Both the position numbers and the translations under genes were made by a program. Below the pieces are notes generated by a model. The model had not been told where the DNA came from, searched no databases, and saw nothing but the letters and a program-made list of their open reading frames with translations. A DNA stretch of 13,603 nt, taken from NCBI GenBank assembly GCA_015490675.1, contig WFXI01000132.1:1-13603 (forward strand), given 5' to 3'. Shown here piece after piece: positions 1-6,281 of the stretch; position 1 is the first letter of the stretch, and each line of letters starts with the position of its first letter. Origin of the DNA: Hydrogenothermaceae bacterium. Lineage in GTDB: Bacteria; Aquificota; Aquificia; Aquificales; Hydrogenothermaceae.

Positions 1-30
1 AAGCCTTTGTCCCTTATTCTATCGCCAAGT

Positions 31-150
31 CCCCTGGTGGCCATAGCGGAGGGGTTACACCCGGTCCCATTCCGAACCCGGCAGTTAAGCCCTCCTGCGC
101 CTATGATACTGGCCGCGAGAGCGGTCGGGAAAGTTGGTCGCCGCCGGGGT
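31..150 (+). rRNA. rrf: 5S ribosomal RNA
   Basis: 5S rRNA of the large ribosomal subunit. The ends are set by a terminal helix: bases 32-41 pair without a mismatch with 140-149 (G-C pairs plus two G-U). Inside are the usual conserved stretches, including CCGAACCCGG near 72-81 and the AGTTAAGCCC segment near 83-92. Total length is about 120 nt, normal for 5S. GC content is far above that of the surrounding protein genes, as expected for stable RNA of a thermophile. Bases 1-30 are probably the spacer from an upstream 23S gene outside the window. The exact ends could be off by one to three bases. Confidence 0.95.
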
Positions 151-174
151 TTTGATTATTTTAATTTTAAAATT

Positions 175-1074
175 CTAATCTACTAAAATTTCACTTCCTT
201 TTTCTTCTATTTCCAACAATTTATATTCTGCATTTATACTTTTTTCATTAAATGCTTTTACCATAGCTGATCCAATTTTATTAAAGTTTTCTTTTGCTAA
301 AGCTATAATGCAACTACCTGCTCCACTTAAAGAAACTCCTAAAGCTCCTGCGTTAAGAGCGTATTCTATAACTTTATCAAAGTTAGGTATTAACTGCTTT
401 CTATAAGGTTGATGTAATTTATCATTCATAGCGATTTTTAGAAGGTTGTATTCTTTATTTATTAATGCTGATATAAATAAGGATACTCTTTGAACATTAT
501 AAATTGCGTCTTTAAGAGGTATATTCTCAGGTAAAACACTTCTTGCCTTTTCTGTAGAAAGTTCAAAATCTGGGATAACTACGACTGCTTTTAATTCTTT
601 TGGAAATGGGATTTTACTATAATATGTTTTTCCATTCTCTATACAGGCAGTTATTAGTCCTCCTTTCCATGCAGGTAGTAGATTATCAGGGTGAGGCTCA
701 AATTTATATGCAATTTCAAAGAATTCTTCATCTGTAGGTTGTTTTTTGTTTGCATAAAATCCTGCTAAAATTCCTGCAACTATTGCAGTTGCACTGCTAC
801 CAAGTCCTCTTGAAACAGGTATATTTATAATTTGCTTTACTTTTGCTCCATGGAATTTATTTCCTAAATATTCACAGGTAGTTTTTAAAACTTTTATAAA
901 TAAATTTTTTTCTGGATTTTCAAATTCTGGGAATTGAGGAATAGTTTGTATTTCTATATTATCGCTTTCTTCTATAATAAACTCGTTATAAAGATTTAAA
1001 GCAAGACCAAGTGTATCAAATCCTGCTCCAAGATTTGCAGATGTAGCTGGAACTTTTATTTTTAAGGTTTTCAT
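175..1074 (-). CDS. thrB: Homoserine kinase (GHMP kinase family)
   Basis: Phosphorylates L-homoserine to O-phospho-L-homoserine with ATP, the step before threonine synthase; cytoplasmic. The 299-residue product has the GHMP kinase signatures in order: an N-terminal PATSANLGAGFD segment (residues 9-20), the glycine-rich phosphate loop PVSRGLGSSATA (86-97), the EPHPDNL segment (about 126-132), and the C-terminal motif GVSLSGAGSC (246-255). Length is normal for the family. The ATG start overlaps the stop of the upstream epimerase gene in an ATGA (1071-1074), so translation is probably coupled. It is the last gene of the efp operon and converges on the 5S rRNA gene with only 24 bases between. Other GHMP kinases are possible, but the N-terminal motif fits ThrB well. 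Confidence 0.9.
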   Translation of the reverse strand: MKTLKIKVPATSANLGAGFDTLGLALNLYNEFIIEESDNIEIQTIPQFPEFENPEKNLFIKVLKTTCEYLGNKFHGAKVKQIINIPVSRGLGSSATAIVAGILAGFYANKKQPTDEEFFEIAYKFEPHPDNLLPAWKGGLITACIENGKTYYSKIPFPKELKAVVVIPDFELSTEKARSVLPENIPLKDAIYNVQRVSLFISALINKEYNLLKIAMNDKLHQPYRKQLIPNFDKVIEYALNAGALGVSLSGAGSCIIALAKENFNKIGSAMVKAFNEKSINAEYKLLEIEEKGSEILVD

Positions 1075-2021
1075 ATAGTCTCCTTAATTCTACCTTCTAA
1101 TATATCTACATATTCTTTTATACCTTTTTCTAAGTTATATTTAGGAACAAATCCTAACTCTTCTTTTATTTTGCTCATATTTGCTTGTGTATATTCCTGA
1201 TAAAAATCGTAAGGACAGTCAAAGTATTCAGTTTCAAGATTGGTGCCTAGATTTTTATTTAGTAAAGATATTACTTCATTAAATGAACGGGCTTCTCCAC
1301 TTCCTACATTGTAAACTGTGGATTTTGGTGCATTCATTGATAAAATTGTTGCATCAACTGCATCTTTAACATACACAAAATCTCTTTTTTGTTCACCCCA
1401 TTTGAATACTCTTGGTTTTTTGCCTTGTTTAATTTGTTTATAAAGTTGATATATCATACTTGCAAATTTACCTTTGTGAGCTTCTCTAGGACCATATACA
1501 TTAAAGTATCTTACTCCAACAGTTTTAATTCCTGTTTTTGCAGAAAATTCTTCAGCTATGTTGTCCATAATATACTTAGAAAATGCATATACATTTTCAG
1601 GATGTTTTTCCCTGTCTTCTTTTAAAGGAACATGTTCTTTAACATTTCCATAAACAGAAGCAGAGGAAGCATACACAACTATTGCTTCATTATCATATGC
1701 AAGCTCTAATATATTTTTAAATCCATCTACATTTTTTCTCATCATCAGGTCTTGGTCTGTAACAGTGGTATCTGTTATTGATGCTAAATGGAAAATTACA
1801 TCCCACTTTATATCATCAACTTTGAAAAAGAGTTCATCTGTTGAAACATCACAGGATAAAACTTCTCCTTTAAAACCTATAAGATTTTTGAAATTTGCAC
1901 TGGAAAAATCATCAAGAATTAATATTTTTGCTTCTGGATACATAGATTGAAGTTTTAAGGCTAAGTTAGAGCCTATAAAACCTGCTCCTCCAGTTATAAG
2001 TATGTTAGATATGTTTTGCAT
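1071..2021 (-). CDS. hldD: NAD-dependent sugar epimerase, probably ADP-L-glycero-D-manno-heptose 6-epimerase
   Basis: A 316-residue extended short-chain dehydrogenase. It has an N-terminal Rossmann glycine motif GGAGFIG (residues 11-17), catalytic Ser119/Ser120 in YASSASVYG, and the Y-x3-K pair Tyr145/Lys149. The segments RYFNVYGPREAHKG (171-184), KRDFVYVKDAVDA (212-224) and YQEYTQA (274-280) resemble HldD/RfaD more than GalE. HldD inverts C6 of ADP-heptose to supply the LPS inner core, which implies a Gram-negative envelope. The ATG at 2021 follows a GGGAGA ribosome site, 12 bases after the accB stop; the 3' end overlaps thrB by 4 bases. That it is a sugar-nucleotide epimerase is secure; the ADP-heptose substrate is inferred from recalled similarity, and no heptose kinase or transferase genes are nearby. 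Confidence 0.8.
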   Translation of the reverse strand: MQNISNILITGGAGFIGSNLALKLQSMYPEAKILILDDFSSANFKNLIGFKGEVLSCDVSTDELFFKVDDIKWDVIFHLASITDTTVTDQDLMMRKNVDGFKNILELAYDNEAIVVYASSASVYGNVKEHVPLKEDREKHPENVYAFSKYIMDNIAEEFSAKTGIKTVGVRYFNVYGPREAHKGKFASMIYQLYKQIKQGKKPRVFKWGEQKRDFVYVKDAVDATILSMNAPKSTVYNVGSGEARSFNEVISLLNKNLGTNLETEYFDCPYDFYQEYTQANMSKIKEELGFVPKYNLEKGIKEYVDILEGRIKETI

Positions 2022-2033
2022 TTTTTCTCCCTT

Positions 2034-2495
2034 TTACATAGGTTCTATATAAAATAATTCTTGTCCATACTCAACAGGCTGACCATTTTCTACAAGGATT
2101 TTTACAATTTTTCCATTTATATCGCTTTCTATTTCATTCATAACTTTAAGTGCTTCTATAATACATAAAACTTGACCTTTAGATACTATATCCCCTTCTT
2201 CAACAAAAGGAGGTGCTCCTGGGGAAGGAGCTCTATAAAATGTTCCTATTAGTGGAGATTTAATTACATGATAATTTTTTTCCTCTTTAGCTGTTGTTTC
2301 GACAGATGGTGTTCCTGTTGGAGTTATATATTCTTTTATTTCAACAGATGGAGTATTTGAAGATATATTATGCACTTCTTTAGGACCTACATATTGTTTA
2401 ACTTTTATTTTTACACCATCTTTTTCAACTTCTACTTCTTCTATTTTTGTCCCCTCTATTCTATCTATTATTTCAAAAACAAATTTTTCATCCAT
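2034..2495 (-). CDS. accB: Biotin carboxyl carrier protein of acetyl-CoA carboxylase
   Basis: Carries biotin for acetyl-CoA carboxylase, which makes malonyl-CoA for fatty acid synthesis. The 153 residues split into an N-terminal helical and charged part (1-36), a Pro/Thr/Ser-rich linker (about 37-70) and a C-terminal biotinyl/lipoyl domain (about 75-153). The domain shows SPLIGTFYRAPSPGAPPFV (80-98) and the biotin attachment motif EALKVMNEIE, with Lys117 as the expected biotinylated residue. The usual EAMK is EALK here. The ATG at 2495 follows GGGG by six bases. It lies 18 bases after efp, a common bacterial pairing; the biotin carboxylase gene accC that often follows is replaced by the epimerase. 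Confidence 0.93.
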   Translation of the reverse strand: MDEKFVFEIIDRIEGTKIEEVEVEKDGVKIKVKQYVGPKEVHNISSNTPSVEIKEYITPTGTPSVETTAKEEKNYHVIKSPLIGTFYRAPSPGAPPFVEEGDIVSKGQVLCIIEALKVMNEIESDINGKIVKILVENGQPVEYGQELFYIEPM

Positions 2496-2513
2496 AGCAA
2501 TCCCCGTTTATAT

Positions 2514-3086
2514 TTATTCGTTAACTCTTTCTATATAATCTCCTGTTCTTGTATCTACTTTTATTTTATCTCCTACATTTATAAATAAAGGAACTTGAAC
2601 TGTAGCTCCTGTATCTATTTTTGCAGGTTTTAATGTGTTAGTTGCTGTATCTCCTTTAAATCCTGGTTCTGTTTCAATTACTTCATAAACAGCAGATTTT
2701 GGAAGTTCTACTCCAATTGGTTGTCCTTGGTCTAAGAATATAAATACTTCCATACCTTCCTTAATATATTGCCCTTCATGTTCCATAGCAGATGCTGGAA
2801 CTGCAATCATATCTCCTGTATTTGCATCTATAAACCAGTATGAATCTCCATCAAAATAAGAGTATGCCATTTGTCTTTGTTCAAAATCTGCAAGTTCTAT
2901 AGAATCTGAAGATTTGAATGTGATTTCGTTTACATTTCCAGTTCTCATATTTTTGGCTTTAACTCTAACGAATGCCTGCCCTTTTCCTGGTTTTACATGG
3001 TCGTATCCTAAAACTCTGTAAGGTTGTCCATCTACAACAATAAACATATCTTTTTTAATCTGGTTAATACCTATTTTAACGCCCAA
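2514..3086 (-). CDS. efp: Elongation factor P
   Basis: Binds between the P and E sites of stalled ribosomes and promotes peptide bond formation at polyproline stretches. The 190 residues cover the three beta-barrel domains of EF-P at normal length. The domain I loop VKPGKGQAF (31-39) places Lys35 at the position modified in many bacteria. The C-terminal OB-like part contains KIDTGATVQVPLFINVGDKI (residues 153-172), typical of the family. The start is a TTG, fixed by AGGAGGT six bases upstream; no nearer ATG fits. It is the first gene of the efp-accB-hldD-thrB operon, divergent from tsaE. No EF-P modification enzyme is encoded in the window. Confidence 0.96.
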   Translation of the reverse strand: MGVKIGINQIKKDMFIVVDGQPYRVLGYDHVKPGKGQAFVRVKAKNMRTGNVNEITFKSSDSIELADFEQRQMAYSYFDGDSYWFIDANTGDMIAVPASAMEHEGQYIKEGMEVFIFLDQGQPIGVELPKSAVYEVIETEPGFKGDTATNTLKPAKIDTGATVQVPLFINVGDKIKVDTRTGDYIERVNE

Positions 3087-3092
3087 TCTAAT

Positions 3093-3099
3093 ACCTCCT
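3093..3099 (-). promoter_or_regulatory. Ribosome binding site of efp
   Basis: AGGAGGT on the minus strand, six bases before the TTG at 3086. This near-perfect match to the 16S tail fixes the non-ATG start of efp. Confidence 0.85.
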
Positions 3100-3166
3100 A
3101 GCTATCTTTGCATAATAATTTTAACATTTATGAATGATTTAATAAATTTTTGTAAAATTAATTAAA

Positions 3167-3175
3167 AAGGAGGAT
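3167..3175 (+). promoter_or_regulatory. Ribosome binding site of tsaE
   Basis: AAGGAGGAT, with GGAGG ending five bases before the TTG at 3179. It decides the TTG start of tsaE. Confidence 0.85.
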
Positions 3176-3178
3176 ATT

Positions 3179-3610
3179 TTGAAAGTTCACATAAAAGATT
3201 TAAATGAATTATATGAATTTGCCCAAAAATTCTCAAAATGCTTAAAAGGGAACGAATTAATACTTTTATATGGTGATTTGTCTGCTGGGAAAACAACTTT
3301 TACAAAAGCATTAGTCTCTAGTATAGACAAATCTTTAGAAGACGAAGTTAATTCTCCAACCTTTACAGTAATGAATATCTATGAAACAGATAAATTTCCT
3401 ATTTACCATATAGATTTATATAGGGTGAAAGAGTTTGATATTTCTGATATTGTTGGACAGGGATTAATAATTGTAGAATGGGCTGATTTTCAGGATTTTT
3501 CTGAATATGAAGATATCATTCCTCTTATAAAAATCAAAATAAACTTTTCAAAAGAAGGTAGATTTCTTGATATTTATAAAATAGAAGACTGCTTAAAGGA
3601 GAAAAAGTAA
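3179..3610 (+). CDS. tsaE: tRNA threonylcarbamoyladenosine biosynthesis ATPase TsaE
   Basis: Small P-loop ATPase that works with TsaB and TsaD to place the threonylcarbamoyl group on A37 of ANN-decoding tRNAs; cytoplasmic. The 143 residues match the family in length and show Walker A GDLSAGKTT (32-40, Lys38), the SPTF switch segment (59-62), HIDLYR (77-82) and the EW motif (Glu100-Trp101) of the LIIVEW strand. The usual GDLGAGKT has Ser35 in place of Gly. The TTG start is set by a strong ribosome site. Its stop codon shares one base with the ATG of the Argonaute gene, so the two are probably transcribed and translated together. Confidence 0.93.
   Translation: MKVHIKDLNELYEFAQKFSKCLKGNELILLYGDLSAGKTTFTKALVSSIDKSLEDEVNSPTFTVMNIYETDKFPIYHIDLYRVKEFDISDIVGQGLIIVEWADFQDFSEYEDIIPLIKIKINFSKEGRFLDIYKIEDCLKEKK
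3595..3602 (+). promoter_or_regulatory. Ribosome binding site of the Argonaute gene, inside tsaE
   Basis: AAAGGAGA near the 3' end of tsaE, with GGAG eight bases before the ATG at 3610. It favours this ATG over the in-frame ATG twelve bases later (3622). Confidence 0.75.
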
Positions 3611-5703
3611 TGGAAATAGAAATGAATCTATATAAAATCAAAACACCTGAAATTAAAAAATTGTTTTTGTGGGAACCTAATTTAGAAATATTTAATAATC
3701 AAAAGAATTTATTTAAAGTTATTAGTAATGAATATCGTGGTGTATTTGTTAATAATAACGTTTATTCTTTGTATCCTCCGAAAGAAGAAGAATTTCTTTT
3801 TATGGAAGAAATCAATTTTGAAAGTTTAGATATTAATATTAAAGAAAGATTACTCACATTATATTTCAAATATGAAAATAAAATCTATGAAAAAATTAAT
3901 TCAAAAATCAAATCTTTGGTTTCAAAAAACGAACACTATAGAATTTATAGGTATCTTAACTTTGAACAATTTAGAGTAATTAATATAAATGGAGAAAATT
4001 ATATCTCCTTAAATATATCTCATAAGATCCTTCCTACAAAAACTTTAATTGATTTATATAAAGAAGACCCTATTTATGTTGAAAAGATAGAAAAAGCAAG
4101 GAGAAAAGACAATTTAAAGGTAGTAAATATAAAGAGATTTTTAGTTTCTACACATGACGGATATATGAAAGCAAAAAATCTTATTCAAAAAAAATTAAAT
4201 GAAAAAGAAATAAGTTTGTATATGGAGTGTTTTGAAAAAAATTATCCTATAGTTGATGCCTTTTTCAATTCAACAAAAGAAAGTTATTATTTTACTCTTT
4301 GCCAACTTATGCCATATATAGAAGTAAGCAATATATCTAGTGAGGACAAAGAGAAAATTAGTTTATCTAACTATAAAAAGAAGGTAATTATAGAAAATGC
4401 TATAAAAGATATAAATGAAATTTACAAGAAACCTTTAAAAAAGAAATTTGTTCTTCTAAAGATACCAGAACGCATTACAGACGATAATGAAAAACTAAAT
4501 AAACTTAAAGATACAGTCTATGTATACAAAAGAGATCCAGATGATAAAAAATATATAGCTAAAATTGCTAAAGTTCCCAAGATATTGAAAAATAAAACTA
4601 TAAATATATATCTATTCATAGATAAAAATCTTAGGGAAAAATTTTTATCTCTTAAAAAGAATGAAAAAAAAGTTTACATAGCTAAGATAATAGGTGCATT
4701 AAAAAGATCTTTAAAGACTCATAATATTTCTGTTGAAACAAATCAAAATGATTTTTTCTTTAATTTGAAAGATATTTATTCAATATTATCTTATCTGCAA
4801 AAAGAGAAAGAAAAAGAATTTAAACTAGTTTTAACTGTAGGAAAAGAAGGAGATATAGGTATAGAAACTGACTATTATAAAGACTTAAAAAGGTTATTAC
4901 TGGAATCTGGCTTTATTCACCAAAACATTATCTGGGAGCATATTGTATCTGCAGAAGGAAAATTTGAAAATTTTGAAATTGTAAGTCTAATCTATCAAAT
5001 ACTAATAAAAATGGGAATTTACCCTTATCTATTAAAAGAAAAATTTCCATTTGATTATATAGTAGGAATTGATGTTGGTAATGATGAATACGGAGTAAGA
5101 AATGTAGGTGGTGGAATAGCTGTTATTAATGGAGAAGGAATTTTGGAGAAATTAATTCCAGTTTATTCAAAAACTAAAGGCGAAAAAGTTAATTTAAAGG
5201 ATTTCATAGAAATTTTGCTTAAAGAAAATAACTTTAATATGAACGGTAAAAGAATCTTAGTACTAAAAGATGGTCTGATATATAACGATGAATTGAAAAA
5301 TTTAGCAAGTTTTATTTCCAATTTTAATTTTAAAATAACAATTTTGAACACAAAGAAAAATAATGAATTTGTAATTCTTGATAATTTTAAATCTGGAATA
5401 GCTACAGAAATTAAAGAAAACTTATTTATTCTTAAAAGCCATAATCATAAAAAAGGTGGAAGATGTTTGAAAATTGATAATAAGTGGGTTTTTAATAATG
5501 GTAAGTTTTCTTTTGAAAGAATAAATTATGAAGATATAGAGATTTTACACAAGCTAACATATTTAAACTATTCTACACCTTATAAAGAAAATCTTAAATT
5601 ACCTGCACCACTACATTATGCTCATCTATTTGTTAATGCTCTTAGAAAGGGCTGGATAGGAAATAATGAATTAGTTAAAGAAGGAGCATTATATTTTATA
5701 TAG
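3610..5703 (+). CDS. ago: Prokaryotic Argonaute, long form, predicted nuclease-active (DEDH)
   Basis: Predicted guide-directed endonuclease; related long pAgos use small DNA or RNA guides to cut invading nucleic acid. The protein has 697 residues, in the usual size range of long Argonautes. PIWI lies at about 480-697. I read the tetrad as Asp488 (IVGIDVG), Glu525 (KGEKV, glutamate finger), Asp554 (VLKDGLI) and His672 (PAPLHYAHL). The E-to-D and D-to-H spacings of 29 and 118 match, from memory, those of Methanocaldococcus Ago, and the HYAHL context resembles human AGO2 around its catalytic His. MID (about 330-480) carries the 5'-end-binding set Tyr423-x3-Lys427, Gln438, Lys467. The N-terminal third should hold N and PAZ domains, but I see no PAZ motif. 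The hydrophobic C-terminus (ALYFI) is intact. The gene is A/T-richer than its neighbours and has no defence partner beside it. Confidence 0.93.
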   Translation: MEIEMNLYKIKTPEIKKLFLWEPNLEIFNNQKNLFKVISNEYRGVFVNNNVYSLYPPKEEEFLFMEEINFESLDINIKERLLTLYFKYENKIYEKINSKIKSLVSKNEHYRIYRYLNFEQFRVININGENYISLNISHKILPTKTLIDLYKEDPIYVEKIEKARRKDNLKVVNIKRFLVSTHDGYMKAKNLIQKKLNEKEISLYMECFEKNYPIVDAFFNSTKESYYFTLCQLMPYIEVSNISSEDKEKISLSNYKKKVIIENAIKDINEIYKKPLKKKFVLLKIPERITDDNEKLNKLKDTVYVYKRDPDDKKYIAKIAKVPKILKNKTINIYLFIDKNLREKFLSLKKNEKKVYIAKIIGALKRSLKTHNISVETNQNDFFFNLKDIYSILSYLQKEKEKEFKLVLTVGKEGDIGIETDYYKDLKRLLLESGFIHQNIIWEHIVSAEGKFENFEIVSLIYQILIKMGIYPYLLKEKFPFDYIVGIDVGNDEYGVRNVGGGIAVINGEGILEKLIPVYSKTKGEKVNLKDFIEILLKENNFNMNGKRILVLKDGLIYNDELKNLASFISNFNFKITILNTKKNNEFVILDNFKSGIATEIKENLFILKSHNHKKGGRCLKIDNKWVFNNGKFSFERINYEDIEILHKLTYLNYSTPYKENLKLPAPLHYAHLFVNALRKGWIGNNELVKEGALYFI

Positions 5704-5708
5704 GATAA

Positions 5709-5735
5709 GGGGAGGTTAATCCTCCCTCTGTTTTT
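5709..5735 (+). terminator. Rho-independent terminator after the Argonaute gene
   Basis: Bases 5709-5715 pair with 5721-5727 (seven pairs, the outermost G-T) around a five-base TTAAT loop; a five-T run follows after three bases (5731-5735). It starts six bases after the ago stop and its T run overlaps the khpA stop codon. Oriented to end tsaE-ago transcription; on minus the tail after the hairpin is less T-rich, so any action on the ffh operon would be weaker. Confidence 0.75.
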
Positions 5736-5973
5736 ATTCTAAAATTTCTAAAACTGCTCTTTTGTTTGATTTTCTTGCTACAGCGGCAAGTAAAGTTCTT
5801 AATGCTCTAGCAGTTCTTCCTTGTCTTCCAATAACTTTACCTAAATCTTCAGGAGCAACTTTTAATTCTATAACAGTAGTTTTTTCACCCTCTATTTCTT
5901 TTACTTCTACTTTGTCTGGATGGTCTACCAAAGACTTAGCAACAAACTCTACTAATTCTTGCATTTTGCTCAT
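5734..5973 (-). CDS. khpA: KH-domain RNA-binding protein KhpA (YlqC family)
   Basis: Small single-KH-domain RNA chaperone-like protein; relatives bind mRNA and act with KhpB in cell-division and translation control. The 79 residues carry the KH signature VIGRQGRTARALR, with the GxxG loop at Gly49-Arg-Gln-Gly52, preceded by a beta strand rich in Val/Ile. Length is typical. The ATG follows GGAGGT by seven bases. The gene lies directly after rpsP, the classical position. It ends convergently against the Argonaute gene, with the terminator hairpin in the 30-base gap. Confidence 0.92.
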   Translation of the reverse strand: MSKMQELVEFVAKSLVDHPDKVEVKEIEGEKTTVIELKVAPEDLGKVIGRQGRTARALRTLLAAVARKSNKRAVLEILE

Positions 5974-6000
5974 TTGTTTCTACCTCCGTTTGTGTTTTCT

Positions 6001-6258
6001 CTACTTTCCTCTAGGAATTTCTATTTCTTCTAATCCAAATGCTTTTAGGATTTTAGCAGCTCTTTCTGTAGGTTGAGCTCCTTTATCTAACCATTTTTTA
6101 GCTTTCTCAATATCTATGTTTCCAGTTTTTAATATAGGGTCATAAGTTCCTATATACTCTATGTAGTCTGACTCTCTTGGCTTTCTGCTATCAACAACTA
6201 CCATCTTGTAAACTGGATGCTTCTTTCTACCGTGTCTAGCCAGTCTAATCTTTACCAA
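6001..6258 (-). CDS. rpsP: 30S ribosomal protein S16
   Basis: Structural protein of the small ribosomal subunit, needed for early assembly around the 16S 5' domain. The 85-residue product begins with the family signature VKIRLARHGRKKHPVYK (2-18), followed by VVVDSRKPRESDYIEYIGTY (residues 20-39) and a lysine-rich C-terminal half; length is usual. The start is TTG at 6258, eight bases after GGAGGT. It sits 22 bases after ffh and 27 bases before khpA, all minus strand. Confidence 0.96.
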   Translation of the reverse strand: MVKIRLARHGRKKHPVYKMVVVDSRKPRESDYIEYIGTYDPILKTGNIDIEKAKKWLDKGAQPTERAAKILKAFGLEEIEIPRGK

Positions 6259-6266
6259 AACCTACT

Positions 6267-6272
6267 ACCTCC
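6267..6272 (-). promoter_or_regulatory. Ribosome binding site of rpsP
   Basis: GGAGGT on minus, eight bases before the TTG at 6258; supports a TTG start for this highly expressed ribosomal protein. Confidence 0.8.
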
Positions 6273-6281
6273 ATACAATAT

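Larger units (their letters stand above)
3087..3178. promoter_or_regulatory. Divergent promoter region between efp and tsaE-ago
   Basis: This 92 bp, very A/T-rich gap must hold the promoters of both the efp operon and the tsaE-ago pair. On minus, TATTAT (3112-3117) matches the -10 consensus at five of six positions and would give a short leader carrying the efp ribosome site, but no good -35 is visible. On plus, TTAACA (3121-3126) resembles a -35, followed 16 bases on by TAAATT (3143-3148), a four-of-six -10. In such A/T-rich DNA these matches are weak evidence; that the region contains promoters is safer than their exact positions. Confidence 0.4.

Noticed and set aside
1..30. Possible 3' end of 23S rRNA or a tRNA before the 5S gene
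   Set aside because: Thirty bases are too few to identify; no cloverleaf or recognisable 23S tail is visible. Most likely a 23S-5S spacer.
163..174. All-A/T palindrome AATTTTAAAATT as a bidirectional terminator
   Set aside because: It would form only a weak hairpin at the growth temperature of a thermophile and could be chance, so it is not listed as a terminator.
1389..1950. Plus-strand open frames at 1389-1625 and 1765-1950 inside the epimerase gene
   Set aside because: Both are covered by the conserved Rossmann-family reading frame on minus and lack start signals.
3087..5733. CRISPR array, integrase, att repeats or insertion sequence around the Argonaute gene
   Set aside because: No repeated spaced units, transposase frame or flanking terminal repeats were seen; the flanks are tsaE and khpA with ordinary short gaps.
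5762..6076. Open frame of 104 codons on plus across khpA and rpsP
   Set aside because: Opposite to two conserved genes with good starts; the product resembles nothing and crosses their intergenic gap.
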